Assembly (NCBI GenBank): GCA_003151895.1
Contig: PLYX01000125.1
Location: 1-10,283 of the forward strand
Origin: Solirubrobacterales bacterium
Lineage (GTDB): Bacteria > Actinomycetota > Thermoleophilia > Solirubrobacterales > Solirubrobacteraceae
Length of the DNA stretch: 10,283 bases
Direction of reading: 5' to 3'
Position numbers and translations under genes: made by a program. The notes below the pieces were generated by a model. The model worked only from the letters and a program-made list of their open reading frames with translations. It was not told the DNA's origin and did no database searches. Every line of letters starts with the position of its first letter. The first letter of the stretch is position 1. Positions 1 to 7,235 of the stretch are shown here, piece after piece.

Positions 1-602
1 TGCACGAGCACCTCGAGTACTACTCCCTCGCTGTGATCGAGCGACTCGTCGGCGAGGAGGGCCTTGAAGTCGTCTCCGCCGAGCTCAACGACATGAACGG
101 CGGCTCGATCCGCTTGTTCATCGGGCACGCCGGCCAGCACGAGCGCACGCCCGAGCAGCTCGAGGCGCTGACCGCGCTGCGCGTAGGAGAGTTCGAGCTG
201 GCGCTCGACTCAGCCGAGCCCTACGAGGCGTTCCGCTTGGGCTCGGAGCGAGTCCGCGACGAGTTGCTCGCGATGTGCAAGCAGCTTCACTCCGAAGGCA
301 AGAAGATCCACGTCTACGGCGCCTCAACCAAGGGCAACACGATTCTTCAGTATGCGGGTATCGGCCGGGACTACGTCGAGGCGGCCGCCGATCGCAACCC
401 CGACAAGTGGGGGTCGGAGACGATTGGCACGAAGATCCCGATCATCAGCGAGGAGGACTCACGGGCGATGAACCCGGACTACTACCTCGCCCTGCCCTGG
501 CACTTCCTGGACGAGTTCCTCGAGCGCGAGCAGGAGTTCCTCGGACGCGGTGGGAAGTTCATCGTGCCCCTGCCCGAGGTACGGGTGGTGGGCGCGTCAT
601 GA
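1..602 (+). CDS. Sugar C-methyltransferase, C-terminal part (partial at left edge)
   Basis: The frame is open from position 3 and gives 199 residues, so the start and the SAM-binding half lie outside the window. The first visible residues, HEHLEYYSL, match the segment that links the methyltransferase core to the C-terminal domain in NDP-hexose C-methyltransferases (TylC3/EvaC type). The rest fits the C-methyltransferase C-terminal domain: VYGASTKGNT is its Rossmann-like glycine-rich loop, followed by DRNPDKWG, YYLALPWHFLDEFLERE and a final GGKFIVPLPEVRVV. Known members transfer a methyl group from SAM to a carbon of a TDP-keto-deoxysugar in the cytoplasm. Here that implies a branched or methylated deoxysugar precursor for the neighbouring glycosyltransferases. 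The exact sugar cannot be told from this half. The stop overlaps the start of a 23-codon frame (ATGA at 599-602), which suggests coupled translation with what follows. Confidence 0.88.
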   Translation, partial: HEHLEYYSLAVIERLVGEEGLEVVSAELNDMNGGSIRLFIGHAGQHERTPEQLEALTALRVGEFELALDSAEPYEAFRLGSERVRDELLAMCKQLHSEGKKIHVYGASTKGNTILQYAGIGRDYVEAAADRNPDKWGSETIGTKIPIISEEDSRAMNPDYYLALPWHFLDEFLEREQEFLGRGGKFIVPLPEVRVVGAS

Positions 603-670
603 GCCGGGGGCAGCGACGGGTCCTTCGGGACACCTCGCTGATCGCCTTGCTCGCCCGGTCCAAACGGTGA
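599..670 (+). CDS. Bridging 23-residue reading frame between methyltransferase and GT4
   Basis: A 23-codon frame (MSRGQRRVLRDT, then SLIALLARSKR) starts inside the ATGA that ends the methyltransferase. It stops inside the GTGA that starts the glycosyltransferase at 667. The peptide is basic (seven Arg/Lys) with a short hydrophobic stretch (LIALLA). There is no strong Shine-Dalgarno sequence before it; the upstream bases are only G-rich. I recognise no family. It could be a coupling leader that carries ribosomes across the 64-bp gap, a relic of a longer gene, or chance in GC-rich DNA. The double overlap is seen directly; that it is translated is inference. Confidence 0.3.
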   Translation: MSRGQRRVLRDTSLIALLARSKR

Positions 671-1716
671 GGATCGGGCTGGTCGCCCGCTTCCTGGGAT
701 TGCCGATCGGCCTCGGCACCTATGCGGTCAACCTGTTGCAAGCCCTCGACCGTCGCGAGGACGAGCACGAATACTTCATCTACACGCCGACTTGGAATGA
801 GGTGCCGCCGCTCGGGCCGCGCTTTCGAGTTCGTCGCTCCTACGCCCCGCGGGGCTCGCGGGCGGCGCACACCCTATGGGACCAGACCTTGCCGGCGGTC
901 GCGGCCGCGCGCGAGCCTGTCGACCTCGTCCACTACCTGCACGCCGCCGCTCCCCCTTTCTCACCCGGCTGCCCCGTGGTCGTCAACCTGCTGGACGCGA
1001 TTCGCTGGGTGGTGCCCGGGTATCGGCTGCCCTACCCCTATGACTGGCTAGAACGGCGCGCCGTGCGCCGTGCCGACCTCGTACTGACCCTGTCCGAGAG
1101 CGCGCGCACCGACATCGAGCGAGTGCTCGGCATCCCGCGCGCCAAGATCCGTGTCACCTACCTAGGGGGCCCGCCGCTCGATCCTGAGCAGTCGTCCAAG
1201 GAGCCTTACTTCCTGTTCGTCGGCGGCACCGAGAAGCGCAAGAACCTGGGCGCTGTGCTGGAGGCGTTCAGATCGGTCGAGGGCTTCGAGCTGCGCGTGG
1301 TCGGCCGGCACAAGGCATCCCCTGTCCATGAGACGCGGCGCGAGCAGAGCGGCGTGCGCTGGCTCGGCTTCGTCGGCGAGCAGGAGCTCGTGGAGCTGTA
1401 CCGCCACGCGACCGCGCTCGTCTTCCCAACTCGCTACGAGGGTTTCGGCCTGCCCGTGCTCGAGGCGATGGCGCGCCGCACACCGGTGATCGCGTCCACC
1501 AGCTCGTCGATCCCCGAGGTGGCACGCGGCGCCGCGATACTCGTCGATCCCGACGACGTCGAGGCTCTGCGCGACGCGATGGGACGCATCGCCGCCGAGC
1601 CCGCTTTGCGAGCGCAGCTGGTCGAACGCGGCGCCGAAGTCGTGTCCGGCTTCAGCTGGGACGAGACCGCGCGCGCAACCGTGGCCGCCTACGAGGAGCT
1701 CGGCGCGGCGCGGTGA
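667..1716 (+). CDS. Glycosyltransferase family 4 (GT-B fold)
   Basis: The predicted protein has 349 residues. It starts VRIGLVARFLG at a GTG, where the N-terminal Rossmann strand of GT4 enzymes normally begins. Upstream codons in this frame overlap the methyltransferase and do not look like protein. Domain 1 includes the acceptor-side loop GLPIGLGTYAVNLLQAL and LVLTLSESARTDIERVLGIP, the usual hinge before the donor domain. Domain 2 shows YFLFVGGTEKRKNL, WLGFVGEQELVELYRHA and the donor-binding EX7E motif EGFGLPVLE (E258 and E266), then GTP-like TPVIAS and SSIPEVARGAAILVDPDD. It ends FSWDETARATVAAYEEL, a typical GT4 tail. Known members use nucleotide-activated sugars and retain the anomeric configuration at the inner membrane face. 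Donor and acceptor are unknown. It probably shares a transcript with the methyltransferase, so it may transfer the methylated deoxysugar. It lacks its own clear ribosome-binding site. Confidence 0.93.
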   Translation: MRIGLVARFLGLPIGLGTYAVNLLQALDRREDEHEYFIYTPTWNEVPPLGPRFRVRRSYAPRGSRAAHTLWDQTLPAVAAAREPVDLVHYLHAAAPPFSPGCPVVVNLLDAIRWVVPGYRLPYPYDWLERRAVRRADLVLTLSESARTDIERVLGIPRAKIRVTYLGGPPLDPEQSSKEPYFLFVGGTEKRKNLGAVLEAFRSVEGFELRVVGRHKASPVHETRREQSGVRWLGFVGEQELVELYRHATALVFPTRYEGFGLPVLEAMARRTPVIASTSSSIPEVARGAAILVDPDDVEALRDAMGRIAAEPALRAQLVERGAEVVSGFSWDETARATVAAYEELGAAR

Positions 1717-1785
1717 CCTCCTCTCAGAGGCGCATGATTCCGCACGGCCTACGGAGGATGCACTACATCCCCGCCCCGCTGCTGG
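1717..1785. other. Short convergent spacer
   Basis: These 69 bp separate the ends of two convergent genes. They contain a weak palindrome (CCTC-TCA-GAGG, 1720-1730) with only four pairs and no T-run, so I do not call a terminator. A 30-codon plus-strand frame (1734-1826) begins here and runs into the tail of the opposite gene. Nothing else was seen. Confidence 0.5.
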
Positions 1786-2838
1786 TCAAGCGCGCCGTCG
1801 TGCTGCGCTGGCGGCCGGTCTACTGAGCGAGGCTCGCGCGGCGCGCAGCGCGCGCATCGAATGGCGCGACGCCACGAACCAGTTATGCGGGGTGTGGTCG
1901 TAGAGCTCGCGATAGAGCCGGTAGCGCGAGCCGGGCTCGCCGTAGGCCCGGCGGGTGATCCGACGCAGCTCGGCCAACTCCTCGGGCCGCTCGCGGGCGA
2001 CCGCGTACCGCTTGTCGAGCGCCAGCCACAGCGGGAACTCCGCCCTCACCACGCGGCGGACGTGGGCGGCCTCTGCGCTGCCGGCCCCGAAGTGGGCCGC
2101 GGCGAGCTCGTGGTAGCCGTCGATCACCTTGGCGTACCGGTTGACGATCCCGCGGTCCATGAAGGAGTCGTTCCCGCCGCGCGCGAGCACATAGGAGTCG
2201 GGCAGATAGTCGAACGTGGCGCCTTGCGCGATCATCGCGAACAGCCGCGCGACGTGAGCGAACAGGCTGCCGACGAATCGCTCCTCGAGCCCGATCTCCC
2301 CCCACCGCTCACGGCTGAACACGATCGAGCCGAGGAAGCTGAAGAACGCGAGCGTCGTGCTCGCTCGCGCGAAGTAGCTGAGCCGGTCCTCGCGTACGGA
2401 GAAGTCAAAGCGCGTCTCGCCGGGGATCTGCGCGACCTCGCCCTCGAAGAGCGGCTCCATCTGAAAGGAGCAGTACGTGACCCCGCACAGCAGCAGCTCA
2501 GCGCCGCCGTCGAGTCGGGCGAGCATTCGGGCCAACGCACCCGGTCGCATCGTGTCATCGGCGCCGAACAGCCAGCAGTACTCGCCGCGCGCGAGCGCGA
2601 CGGTGCGCGCCATGTCGCGGTCGATCCCACCCCGCTCGAGCTGGCGGTGGTAGCGGATCTGCGGGTGGCGCTGCGCGAACGCGCCGACAACCTCGGCGGT
2701 GTCGTCGGTCGAGCCGCCATCGAGCACGACGATCTCGACGCCGTCCTGGAGTTGCGCGGCGATGCTCTGGAGCGTCTCGCCGATGAACGCGCCGAAGTTG
2801 TAGGTGGGGATGCAGACCGACAGCCGCGGGTCGCTCAT
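1786..2838 (-). CDS. Glycosyltransferase family 2, abequosyltransferase-like
   Basis: The protein has 350 residues and begins MSDPRLSVCIPTYNFGAFIG, the classic first strand of GT2 (GT-A fold) enzymes. VEIVVLDGGSTDDT (D40, D45, D46) binds the nucleotide part of the donor. GGIDRDMARTVALARGEYCWLF leads to GADD (D94-D95), which stands at the metal-binding DXD position. The YNFGAFIGETL, GGIDRDMA and FAHVARLFA blocks recall proteins annotated as abequosyltransferases, which add a dideoxyhexose to O-antigen units. That substrate is a memory-based guess; the GT2 family itself is secure. The start is fixed by the ATGA overlap (2835-2838) with the flippase stop, so the two genes are translationally coupled. 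The same frame stays open further upstream across the flippase, but that reading is low-complexity and rejected. The C-terminus (after about residue 325) is Ala/Arg-rich. Confidence 0.92.
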   Translation of the reverse strand: MSDPRLSVCIPTYNFGAFIGETLQSIAAQLQDGVEIVVLDGGSTDDTAEVVGAFAQRHPQIRYHRQLERGGIDRDMARTVALARGEYCWLFGADDTMRPGALARMLARLDGGAELLLCGVTYCSFQMEPLFEGEVAQIPGETRFDFSVREDRLSYFARASTTLAFFSFLGSIVFSRERWGEIGLEERFVGSLFAHVARLFAMIAQGATFDYLPDSYVLARGGNDSFMDRGIVNRYAKVIDGYHELAAAHFGAGSAEAAHVRRVVRAEFPLWLALDKRYAVARERPEELAELRRITRRAYGEPGSRYRLYRELYDHTPHNWFVASRHSMRALRAARASLSRPAASAARRRA

Positions 2839-4292
2839 GAGCGGGTCGCCTTCGCCCGCTGGCGCGGCATCAGCGCGTGGCGGATCTCGGCGGGAACGAT
2901 CCCGAGCGCAAGCAGCGCGGCGACGTAGAGCGCCGACCCCACCACCGCCGAGGCGAGCGAGCTGAGGCCCAGGGAGAGCGCTACTGCGCCGGCGAAAACC
3001 ATCGCCGCGGCGGCCCGCAGCGCGAATCCGGGAGCGAGCCGCAGCTCGGGTCGTTCGAATGAAAGCGACCACTCGTAGCAGAGCGCCAGCGTCAACTCGG
3101 CCGCCACCATCGCGATCGCCGCTCCCTTGGCCCCATAGGCGGTGATCAACGGCACCCCGGCCGCCGCAACGACAACGAGCGCGGCCCCATTGGACGCGAG
3201 CATCGCGTGCAGTCGGTCGAGTGACAGCAGGGCATAGCCACGGGCGCTGATGACAAAGGTTCCGAGCAGAGCGAAGGCCAGGATACGAAGGACATCGATC
3301 GATGGTCCGAATCCGGGACCGGCGATGAGCCGGATGGCGAACCCCGCGCCGAGGAACAGGCCGAGCGCCACGCCGCAGCCGGCGATCAGCATCGTCTCCG
3401 CGAGCCGGCGGCTCGCGTAGCTGAACCGCTCCTTGTCGTCGCGCGCAGTGCGCGCGAGCAGCGGGAGCGCTGTTGAGACGAGCAGCCCGGGCACGGTGGT
3501 GAACGCGGCCAGCACACGGAACGACACGCCGAAGTACCCGGTCTGGGCCGGGCTCGACAGTACCGACACCAGGATCTGAGCAATCTGGAAGTAGACGACC
3601 GAGAGGACGACGGCGGCGGAGAAGGGCAGGATCCGACCGACCATCCGGCGCCACTCCCGCGCGTCGATCTTCGGGAGCACGCGGGAATCGCGTCCGCCCA
3701 CCACCGCGGTGACCACGAGCGCCGGCACGACCATGGGCAGTTGGAGCGCAAAGAAGGGGAGCAGGCCGGCGCCGGCTAGCGCCAGCAACAGGGCCTCGAT
3801 CGCCACCCCGACCTGGATCGCGAGCTGAAGGCCGGCCACCCACCCGAACCGCAGCCCGACCTGGAGCGGGATCGAGCACCCGTCCTGAACCATGAGCACG
3901 ACCATGCCGGCTCCGGCGATGACGGTCCCGATGACCATCACGTGCGGGTAGCCGACGAGCAGGCCAAAGAGCACAGCGAGCGCCAGTCCGCTCAGCGCGA
4001 TCACGATGCGGATCCCCAGAAGGTTGCGCAGGAAGCGCTGACCCTCAGACCTCGGTCCGGACGCGTACTCGCGCACGGCGACGCTTGTCAGCCCCAGGTC
4101 GCTGACGGTCGCGACGATCATGACGAGCGCCATGACCGTTGTGAAGTGCCCGGTGTCGATCAGGCCGAGGTGCCGGATGACAACGGCACTCGAGGCTACC
4201 GTGGCCAGTGTGCCGATCCCGTAACCGCCGAACCGCAGCAGGCTGCCGCGGATCACGGCCGTACCGGCGTCGGCGGTATCGAGAATGTCCAC
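2835..4292 (-). CDS. Polysaccharide/oligosaccharide flippase (Wzx/RfbX-like, MOP superfamily)
   Basis: The protein has 485 residues, normal for the family, with about 12-14 hydrophobic spans. Examples are GIGTLATVASSAVVI, FTTVMALVMIVATVSDLGL, IVIALSGLALAVLFGLLVG, ILPFSAAVVLSVVYFQIAQI and ILAFALLGTFVISARGYALL. The N-terminal pattern ending in SDLGLTSVAVREYA and the central FSAAVVLSVVYFQIAQILVSVLSSPAQTGYFGVSFR block (read in short pieces) are typical of RfbX-type exporters. These move lipid-linked saccharides from the inner to the outer membrane face. I chose GTG at 4292 because a GGAGG lies eight bases upstream (4301-4305 on this strand). The ATG at 4355 has no such site and would add a polar, Asp/Ala-rich extension. 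It overlaps the next gene by ATGA, so export and a GT2 step are co-expressed. Substrate unknown. Confidence 0.92.
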   Translation of the reverse strand: MDILDTADAGTAVIRGSLLRFGGYGIGTLATVASSAVVIRHLGLIDTGHFTTVMALVMIVATVSDLGLTSVAVREYASGPRSEGQRFLRNLLGIRIVIALSGLALAVLFGLLVGYPHVMVIGTVIAGAGMVVLMVQDGCSIPLQVGLRFGWVAGLQLAIQVGVAIEALLLALAGAGLLPFFALQLPMVVPALVVTAVVGGRDSRVLPKIDAREWRRMVGRILPFSAAVVLSVVYFQIAQILVSVLSSPAQTGYFGVSFRVLAAFTTVPGLLVSTALPLLARTARDDKERFSYASRRLAETMLIAGCGVALGLFLGAGFAIRLIAGPGFGPSIDVLRILAFALLGTFVISARGYALLSLDRLHAMLASNGAALVVVAAAGVPLITAYGAKGAAIAMVAAELTLALCYEWSLSFERPELRLAPGFALRAAAAMVFAGAVALSLGLSSLASAVVGSALYVAALLALGIVPAEIRHALMPRQRAKATRS

Positions 4293-4300
4293 GTGGGCGT

Positions 4301-4305
4301 CCTCC
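4301..4305 (-). promoter_or_regulatory. Shine-Dalgarno deciding the flippase start
   Basis: On the minus strand this reads GGAGG and lies eight bases before the GTG at 4292. It is the only good ribosome-binding site near the candidate starts of the flippase (GTG 4292, ATG 4355), which is why the shorter protein is preferred. Confidence 0.6.
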
Positions 4306-4354
4306 GACGAGCCGGCCAGCGCCGGATCGCCGTCGGCTGGGAGCGTCGATACCA

Positions 4355-4374
4355 TCCAATGGCAGGATATTGGA
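4355..4374. repeat. Inverted repeat, candidate operator
   Basis: TCCAAT and ATTGGA are perfect reverse complements separated by eight bases. The centre (about 4364.5) is three bases from the middle of the divergent spacer (4367.5). This is the layout of a dyad bound by a dimeric regulator controlling both directions. Six-base arms can occur by chance, so the regulatory role is inference. Confidence 0.35.
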
Positions 4375-4442
4375 CCGTCGGCCTCCCGCCGCCGCGCGAG
4401 AAATCGCCAACCGGGATCATGTCGGGACCGCCCGCCTCCAGA

Positions 4443-5639
4443 ATGCACATCGCGCTCGTCAACCATCACGTAGGCGGAAAGGCGGGTGGTGGTGGTGGCG
4501 TGCGGCTGATGCTCGAGCTCGGGACCGGACTGGTCAGGCGCGGCCATCGTGTCACCGTCGCATGTCACGACTTCCTTGCCGGCAGTGAGTTCTCCTACGC
4601 GGCGGACAAGCTTGAGATCCGATCAGTCAGGCGTGGCGCCTTCGAGCTGCCCGCCGGCAACCGCGCCCTGGCCCGCCGCTTTTGGCTTGACATGCCGAAG
4701 GTCGCCAAGCTCGTCCCGCCCGACGCGGACGTCGTCAACGCCCACGACTGGCTCGCGCTGCGACCGGGGCGCATCGCCGCTGGGCGTTTGTCGATTCCGC
4801 TCGTGTGGACGCGCAACAACGAATCGCTGTGGGAGCGCGCGATCGTGCCCCACATGTCGATCACCGGCGAGCGCTCCTTGCCGCGCCGGGCGGTGCAGGC
4901 GGCCATGACGTGGCCCGACTTGCTCGACGCCCGCCGCGCCAGCGCGATCGCGGTGCTGAGCGCCCAGCAGGTCGAGATGGTCCGTCGCAGCTATCGCAAG
5001 GACGCCCTGCTGGTACCTGTCGGACCGCCGGAGCACTTCTTCGATCCACCGGACCGGGCGGCGGCCCGCGCCAGGCTCGGCGTCGCCGAGGACATCTTTC
5101 TCGTCGTCGGCATGGGCACCCTCGTCGAGCATCGCCACTTCGAGGATCTGATCGAGGCGACGTCACTCCTGGCCGACGATCCTCACCTGCACACGCTGAT
5201 CGCCGGTTCAGACCACGAAGACCCCGCCTACGCGGACCGCTTGGCCGCCCAGATCGCTTCGCAAGACCTGACGGCCCGCGTGACGCTGCCGCGCGCCTCG
5301 CTCTCCGACACGGAGCTGAAGGACACCTACGCCGCCGCCGATGTGTTCGTGATCCTCAGCCAGCGCTACGCCTGGGGCCTCGCGCCCTTGGAGGCGCTCG
5401 CCTCGGGGACGCCCGTGATCCTGACTCCCGGCGCCGGCGTCTACGACATTCTCGCCGGGCGCCCCGGTGTACAGGTGGTCGAGCCGCGAGACCCCCAGGC
5501 GATCGCACGGGCGATCCGCTCCTGGCGCGGGGGCGACGGTCGGGTCGGTCTAGGGGAGACGCGCACGTGGCTGCGCGAGGAATACGCCCTCGACCGCTAC
5601 GTGGAGCGCATGGAGCAGGTTTACGCAGACGTTCTCTAG
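4443..5639 (+). CDS. Glycosyltransferase family 4 with altered EX7E motif
   Basis: The protein has 398 residues starting MHIALVNHHVGG, the expected first strand of GT4 enzymes. A glycine-rich loop follows (five Gly at 15-19, then VRLMLELGTGLVRRGHRVTV). The N-domain carries DADVVNAHDWLALRPG and IAVLSAQQVEMVRRSY. The C-domain has FLVVGMGTLVEHRHFEDLIEA, HTLIAGSDHEDPAYADRLA and AAADVFVILSQ. The donor-site block reads YAWGLAPLEALASGTPVI: the usual first glutamate of EX7E is Tyr309, while the second (E317) is kept. Known relatives are retaining transferases on the cytoplasmic membrane face; donor and acceptor are not deducible. The start is uncertain because an in-frame ATG lies at 4419 and neither has a clear Shine-Dalgarno. 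I chose 4443 because family similarity begins there. The GT-C gene follows in the same direction and may be co-transcribed. Confidence 0.9.
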   Translation: MHIALVNHHVGGKAGGGGGVRLMLELGTGLVRRGHRVTVACHDFLAGSEFSYAADKLEIRSVRRGAFELPAGNRALARRFWLDMPKVAKLVPPDADVVNAHDWLALRPGRIAAGRLSIPLVWTRNNESLWERAIVPHMSITGERSLPRRAVQAAMTWPDLLDARRASAIAVLSAQQVEMVRRSYRKDALLVPVGPPEHFFDPPDRAAARARLGVAEDIFLVVGMGTLVEHRHFEDLIEATSLLADDPHLHTLIAGSDHEDPAYADRLAAQIASQDLTARVTLPRASLSDTELKDTYAAADVFVILSQRYAWGLAPLEALASGTPVILTPGAGVYDILAGRPGVQVVEPRDPQAIARAIRSWRGGDGRVGLGETRTWLREEYALDRYVERMEQVYADVL

Positions 5640-5705
5640 AACGGTCTGTATCCTCAGCCCGCAGTGTCTTCTCCAGTTGCTCACACACGTCGCGATCGTC
5701 CTTCG

Positions 5706-7226
5706 ATGATGCGACGCGCCAAGCGAACGTTGCTATCTGGCGGGCATAACCGGCGCGCGATCGCATCCTTGCGCCCGCGCACGCGCGGCGAGCTGGTCGC
5801 GGCGCTGGGGATTGTGACGGTGCTCGTTGCGGGCGCGGTCATGCGGCTGCTGTTCCTGTTGGCCTGGCGGCCGGCGTTCTTCGGCTTCCCGGACTCGTTG
5901 TCGTATGTCGGGCTTGCGCTCGAAAAACTCTGGGTGGATCCCACTCGCGAGGTGGGATATCCGCTGTTCTTGCGTGAGATGCACGCCCTATTTCCCACTC
6001 ATCTGACGTGGGTGATCGCGCTGCAGCATCTATTCGGACTCGCGAGCGCGCTGCTGGTCTTCCTGGCCGTTCGACGGGCGGGCGGCCCGCCGTGGCTGGG
6101 CCTGCTGCCCGCGGCGTTCATCGCGCTCAACGGGGCCGAGATGTTCCTGGAGCACACCGCCCTAACCGAGTCGCTTTTCATATTCCTGTTGTCGCTCGCG
6201 CTCTACTTCGCCGCCAGCGCCGCGGGTGCCCGCATGCCCGTGTGGGCTGCGCTCGCGGGGCTGGCGCTCGGTACCGCGGACACCGTGCGCGTTGTCGCGC
6301 TGCCTTTGATCGTCGTGCTCGTCGTCTGGCTTTTGCTTTGGTCGAGTGACATGTGGCGGCGCAGACTGATTGCCACGTGCGCTGCCGTTGTAGCAATGCT
6401 TTGCGTGCTCGTTCCGTATGTCATCGTCCAGCACAAGCACACCGGCTACTGGGGAGTTGCGACGCCTGCCGGGGCCTGGAATCTGTACTCCCGTGTCGCG
6501 CCATTTGCCGATTGCCACAAGTTCACTCCACCGCCCGGTACCAGTGTGCTGTGTGAGGCGACTCCGCCATCGCAACGAACCACCGCCATTGAACAGTATA
6601 CGTTCGATCCAGCCCTTTCGCCGGCGGACAGAGCCTTCGGAAATGGCGCCGGCCCGTTCTGGGCCAGCCAGGAAAGCGACAAAAAGATTGCGGCGTGGTC
6701 ACGCGCGGTAATTCTCCATCAGCCGCTTGAATATCTGAAGACGGTTTTCGAAAGTGTGTTCGCATACGTCGCAACCGAGAACATCGTGTTCGGCTCACAT
6801 AACGAGATCGGGTACAACTACCAGGGGTTCTACCACCAAGTTCTTTTCGAACCTCAGCAGCAGGAGGTCGCGCGACAGACACGCTTGGACCTCTACGGAG
6901 CGAACGGCTACAAGATCAACCACGGCCTCCTGAATGTCTTGCTCGAATACGAGACCGTCTCACGGGTGCACGGCGTGCTTGCCGCCGTGTTGATGTTGCT
7001 GACGTTCTTCGCCCCATTTCTCCCACGCGGACGACCTCGACAGCTCGGTTTGCTGTTCTTCCTGATGGCATGGATCGCTCTGATCACCCCCGCCGCGAGC
7101 CACACTTGGGACGCTCGCGCGGCGATCCCGCCGATCGGCCCGCTTGGCGCCGCAGCGGCCCTCGGACTCTGGCAGGTGGGACGCCTGAGCCGGCGGTACC
7201 GCCACAAGAGACGCCTGGCGACCTAG
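5706..7226 (+). CDS. GT-C type integral membrane glycosyltransferase (ArnT/PMT-like)
   Basis: With ATG 5706 the protein has 506 residues. A basic cytoplasmic N-terminus precedes about ten membrane spans (roughly 31-53, 100-122, 130-148, 154-172, 179-194, 196-213, 221-241, 424-439, 447-464 and 477-489). The first outside loop has FFGFPDSLSY with Asp63, where GT39/GT83-like enzymes carry their catalytic Asp. HTALTESLFIFLLSLALYF resembles the conserved span of that fold. Residues 242-420 form a large soluble region, presumably extracytoplasmic, with two cysteines (C270, C283) that could pair. Relatives transfer a sugar from a polyprenyl-phosphate donor outside the membrane. Substrate unknown; I would not give it a symbol. 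An in-frame GTG at 5664 would add 14 residues; neither start has a good ribosome-binding site. The second half has lower GC and more A/T-ending codons than its neighbours. Confidence 0.82.
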   Translation: MMRRAKRTLLSGGHNRRAIASLRPRTRGELVAALGIVTVLVAGAVMRLLFLLAWRPAFFGFPDSLSYVGLALEKLWVDPTREVGYPLFLREMHALFPTHLTWVIALQHLFGLASALLVFLAVRRAGGPPWLGLLPAAFIALNGAEMFLEHTALTESLFIFLLSLALYFAASAAGARMPVWAALAGLALGTADTVRVVALPLIVVLVVWLLLWSSDMWRRRLIATCAAVVAMLCVLVPYVIVQHKHTGYWGVATPAGAWNLYSRVAPFADCHKFTPPPGTSVLCEATPPSQRTTAIEQYTFDPALSPADRAFGNGAGPFWASQESDKKIAAWSRAVILHQPLEYLKTVFESVFAYVATENIVFGSHNEIGYNYQGFYHQVLFEPQQQEVARQTRLDLYGANGYKINHGLLNVLLEYETVSRVHGVLAAVLMLLTFFAPFLPRGRPRQLGLLFFLMAWIALITPAASHTWDARAAIPPIGPLGAAAALGLWQVGRLSRRYRHKRRLAT

Positions 7227-7235
7227 CAGCTTGGA

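Larger units (their letters stand above)
4293..4442. promoter_or_regulatory. Divergent intergenic region between flippase and second GT4
   Basis: This 150-bp spacer separates two genes that point away from each other, so it must hold promoters for both directions unless transcription reads through. I cannot find a convincing -35/-10 pair on either strand. It contains the flippase ribosome-binding site and a 6-bp-arm inverted repeat almost exactly at its midpoint. Both flanking reading frames stay open through it, so start positions could be further out than called. Confidence 0.5.

Noticed and set aside
1720..1730. Possible terminator between the convergent genes
   Set aside because: Only four base pairs with a three-base loop and no T-run.
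1861..2928. 355-codon plus-strand frame antisense to the GT2 gene
   Set aside because: GC-rich codon bias creates long antisense frames. The translation (many Val, Ala, Glu, Arg, His) has no domain pattern, while the opposite strand encodes clear GT2 motifs.
2839..3879. Long upstream extension of the GT2 reading frame on the minus strand
   Set aside because: It overlaps the well-supported flippase in another frame and is Arg/Ala/Pro-rich without family features. The ATG at 2838 coincides with the ATGA overlap and with the start of GT2 similarity.
3942..4442. N-terminal extension of the second GT4 gene
   Set aside because: It is antisense to the flippase and reads as polar Asp/Arg/Gln-rich sequence. 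GT4 similarity begins at MHIALVNHH (4443).
4293..4568. N-terminal extension of the flippase to position 4568 or 4355
   Set aside because: The extension is polar and low-information. From 4443 on it is antisense to the GT4 start, and GTG 4292 has the only good Shine-Dalgarno.
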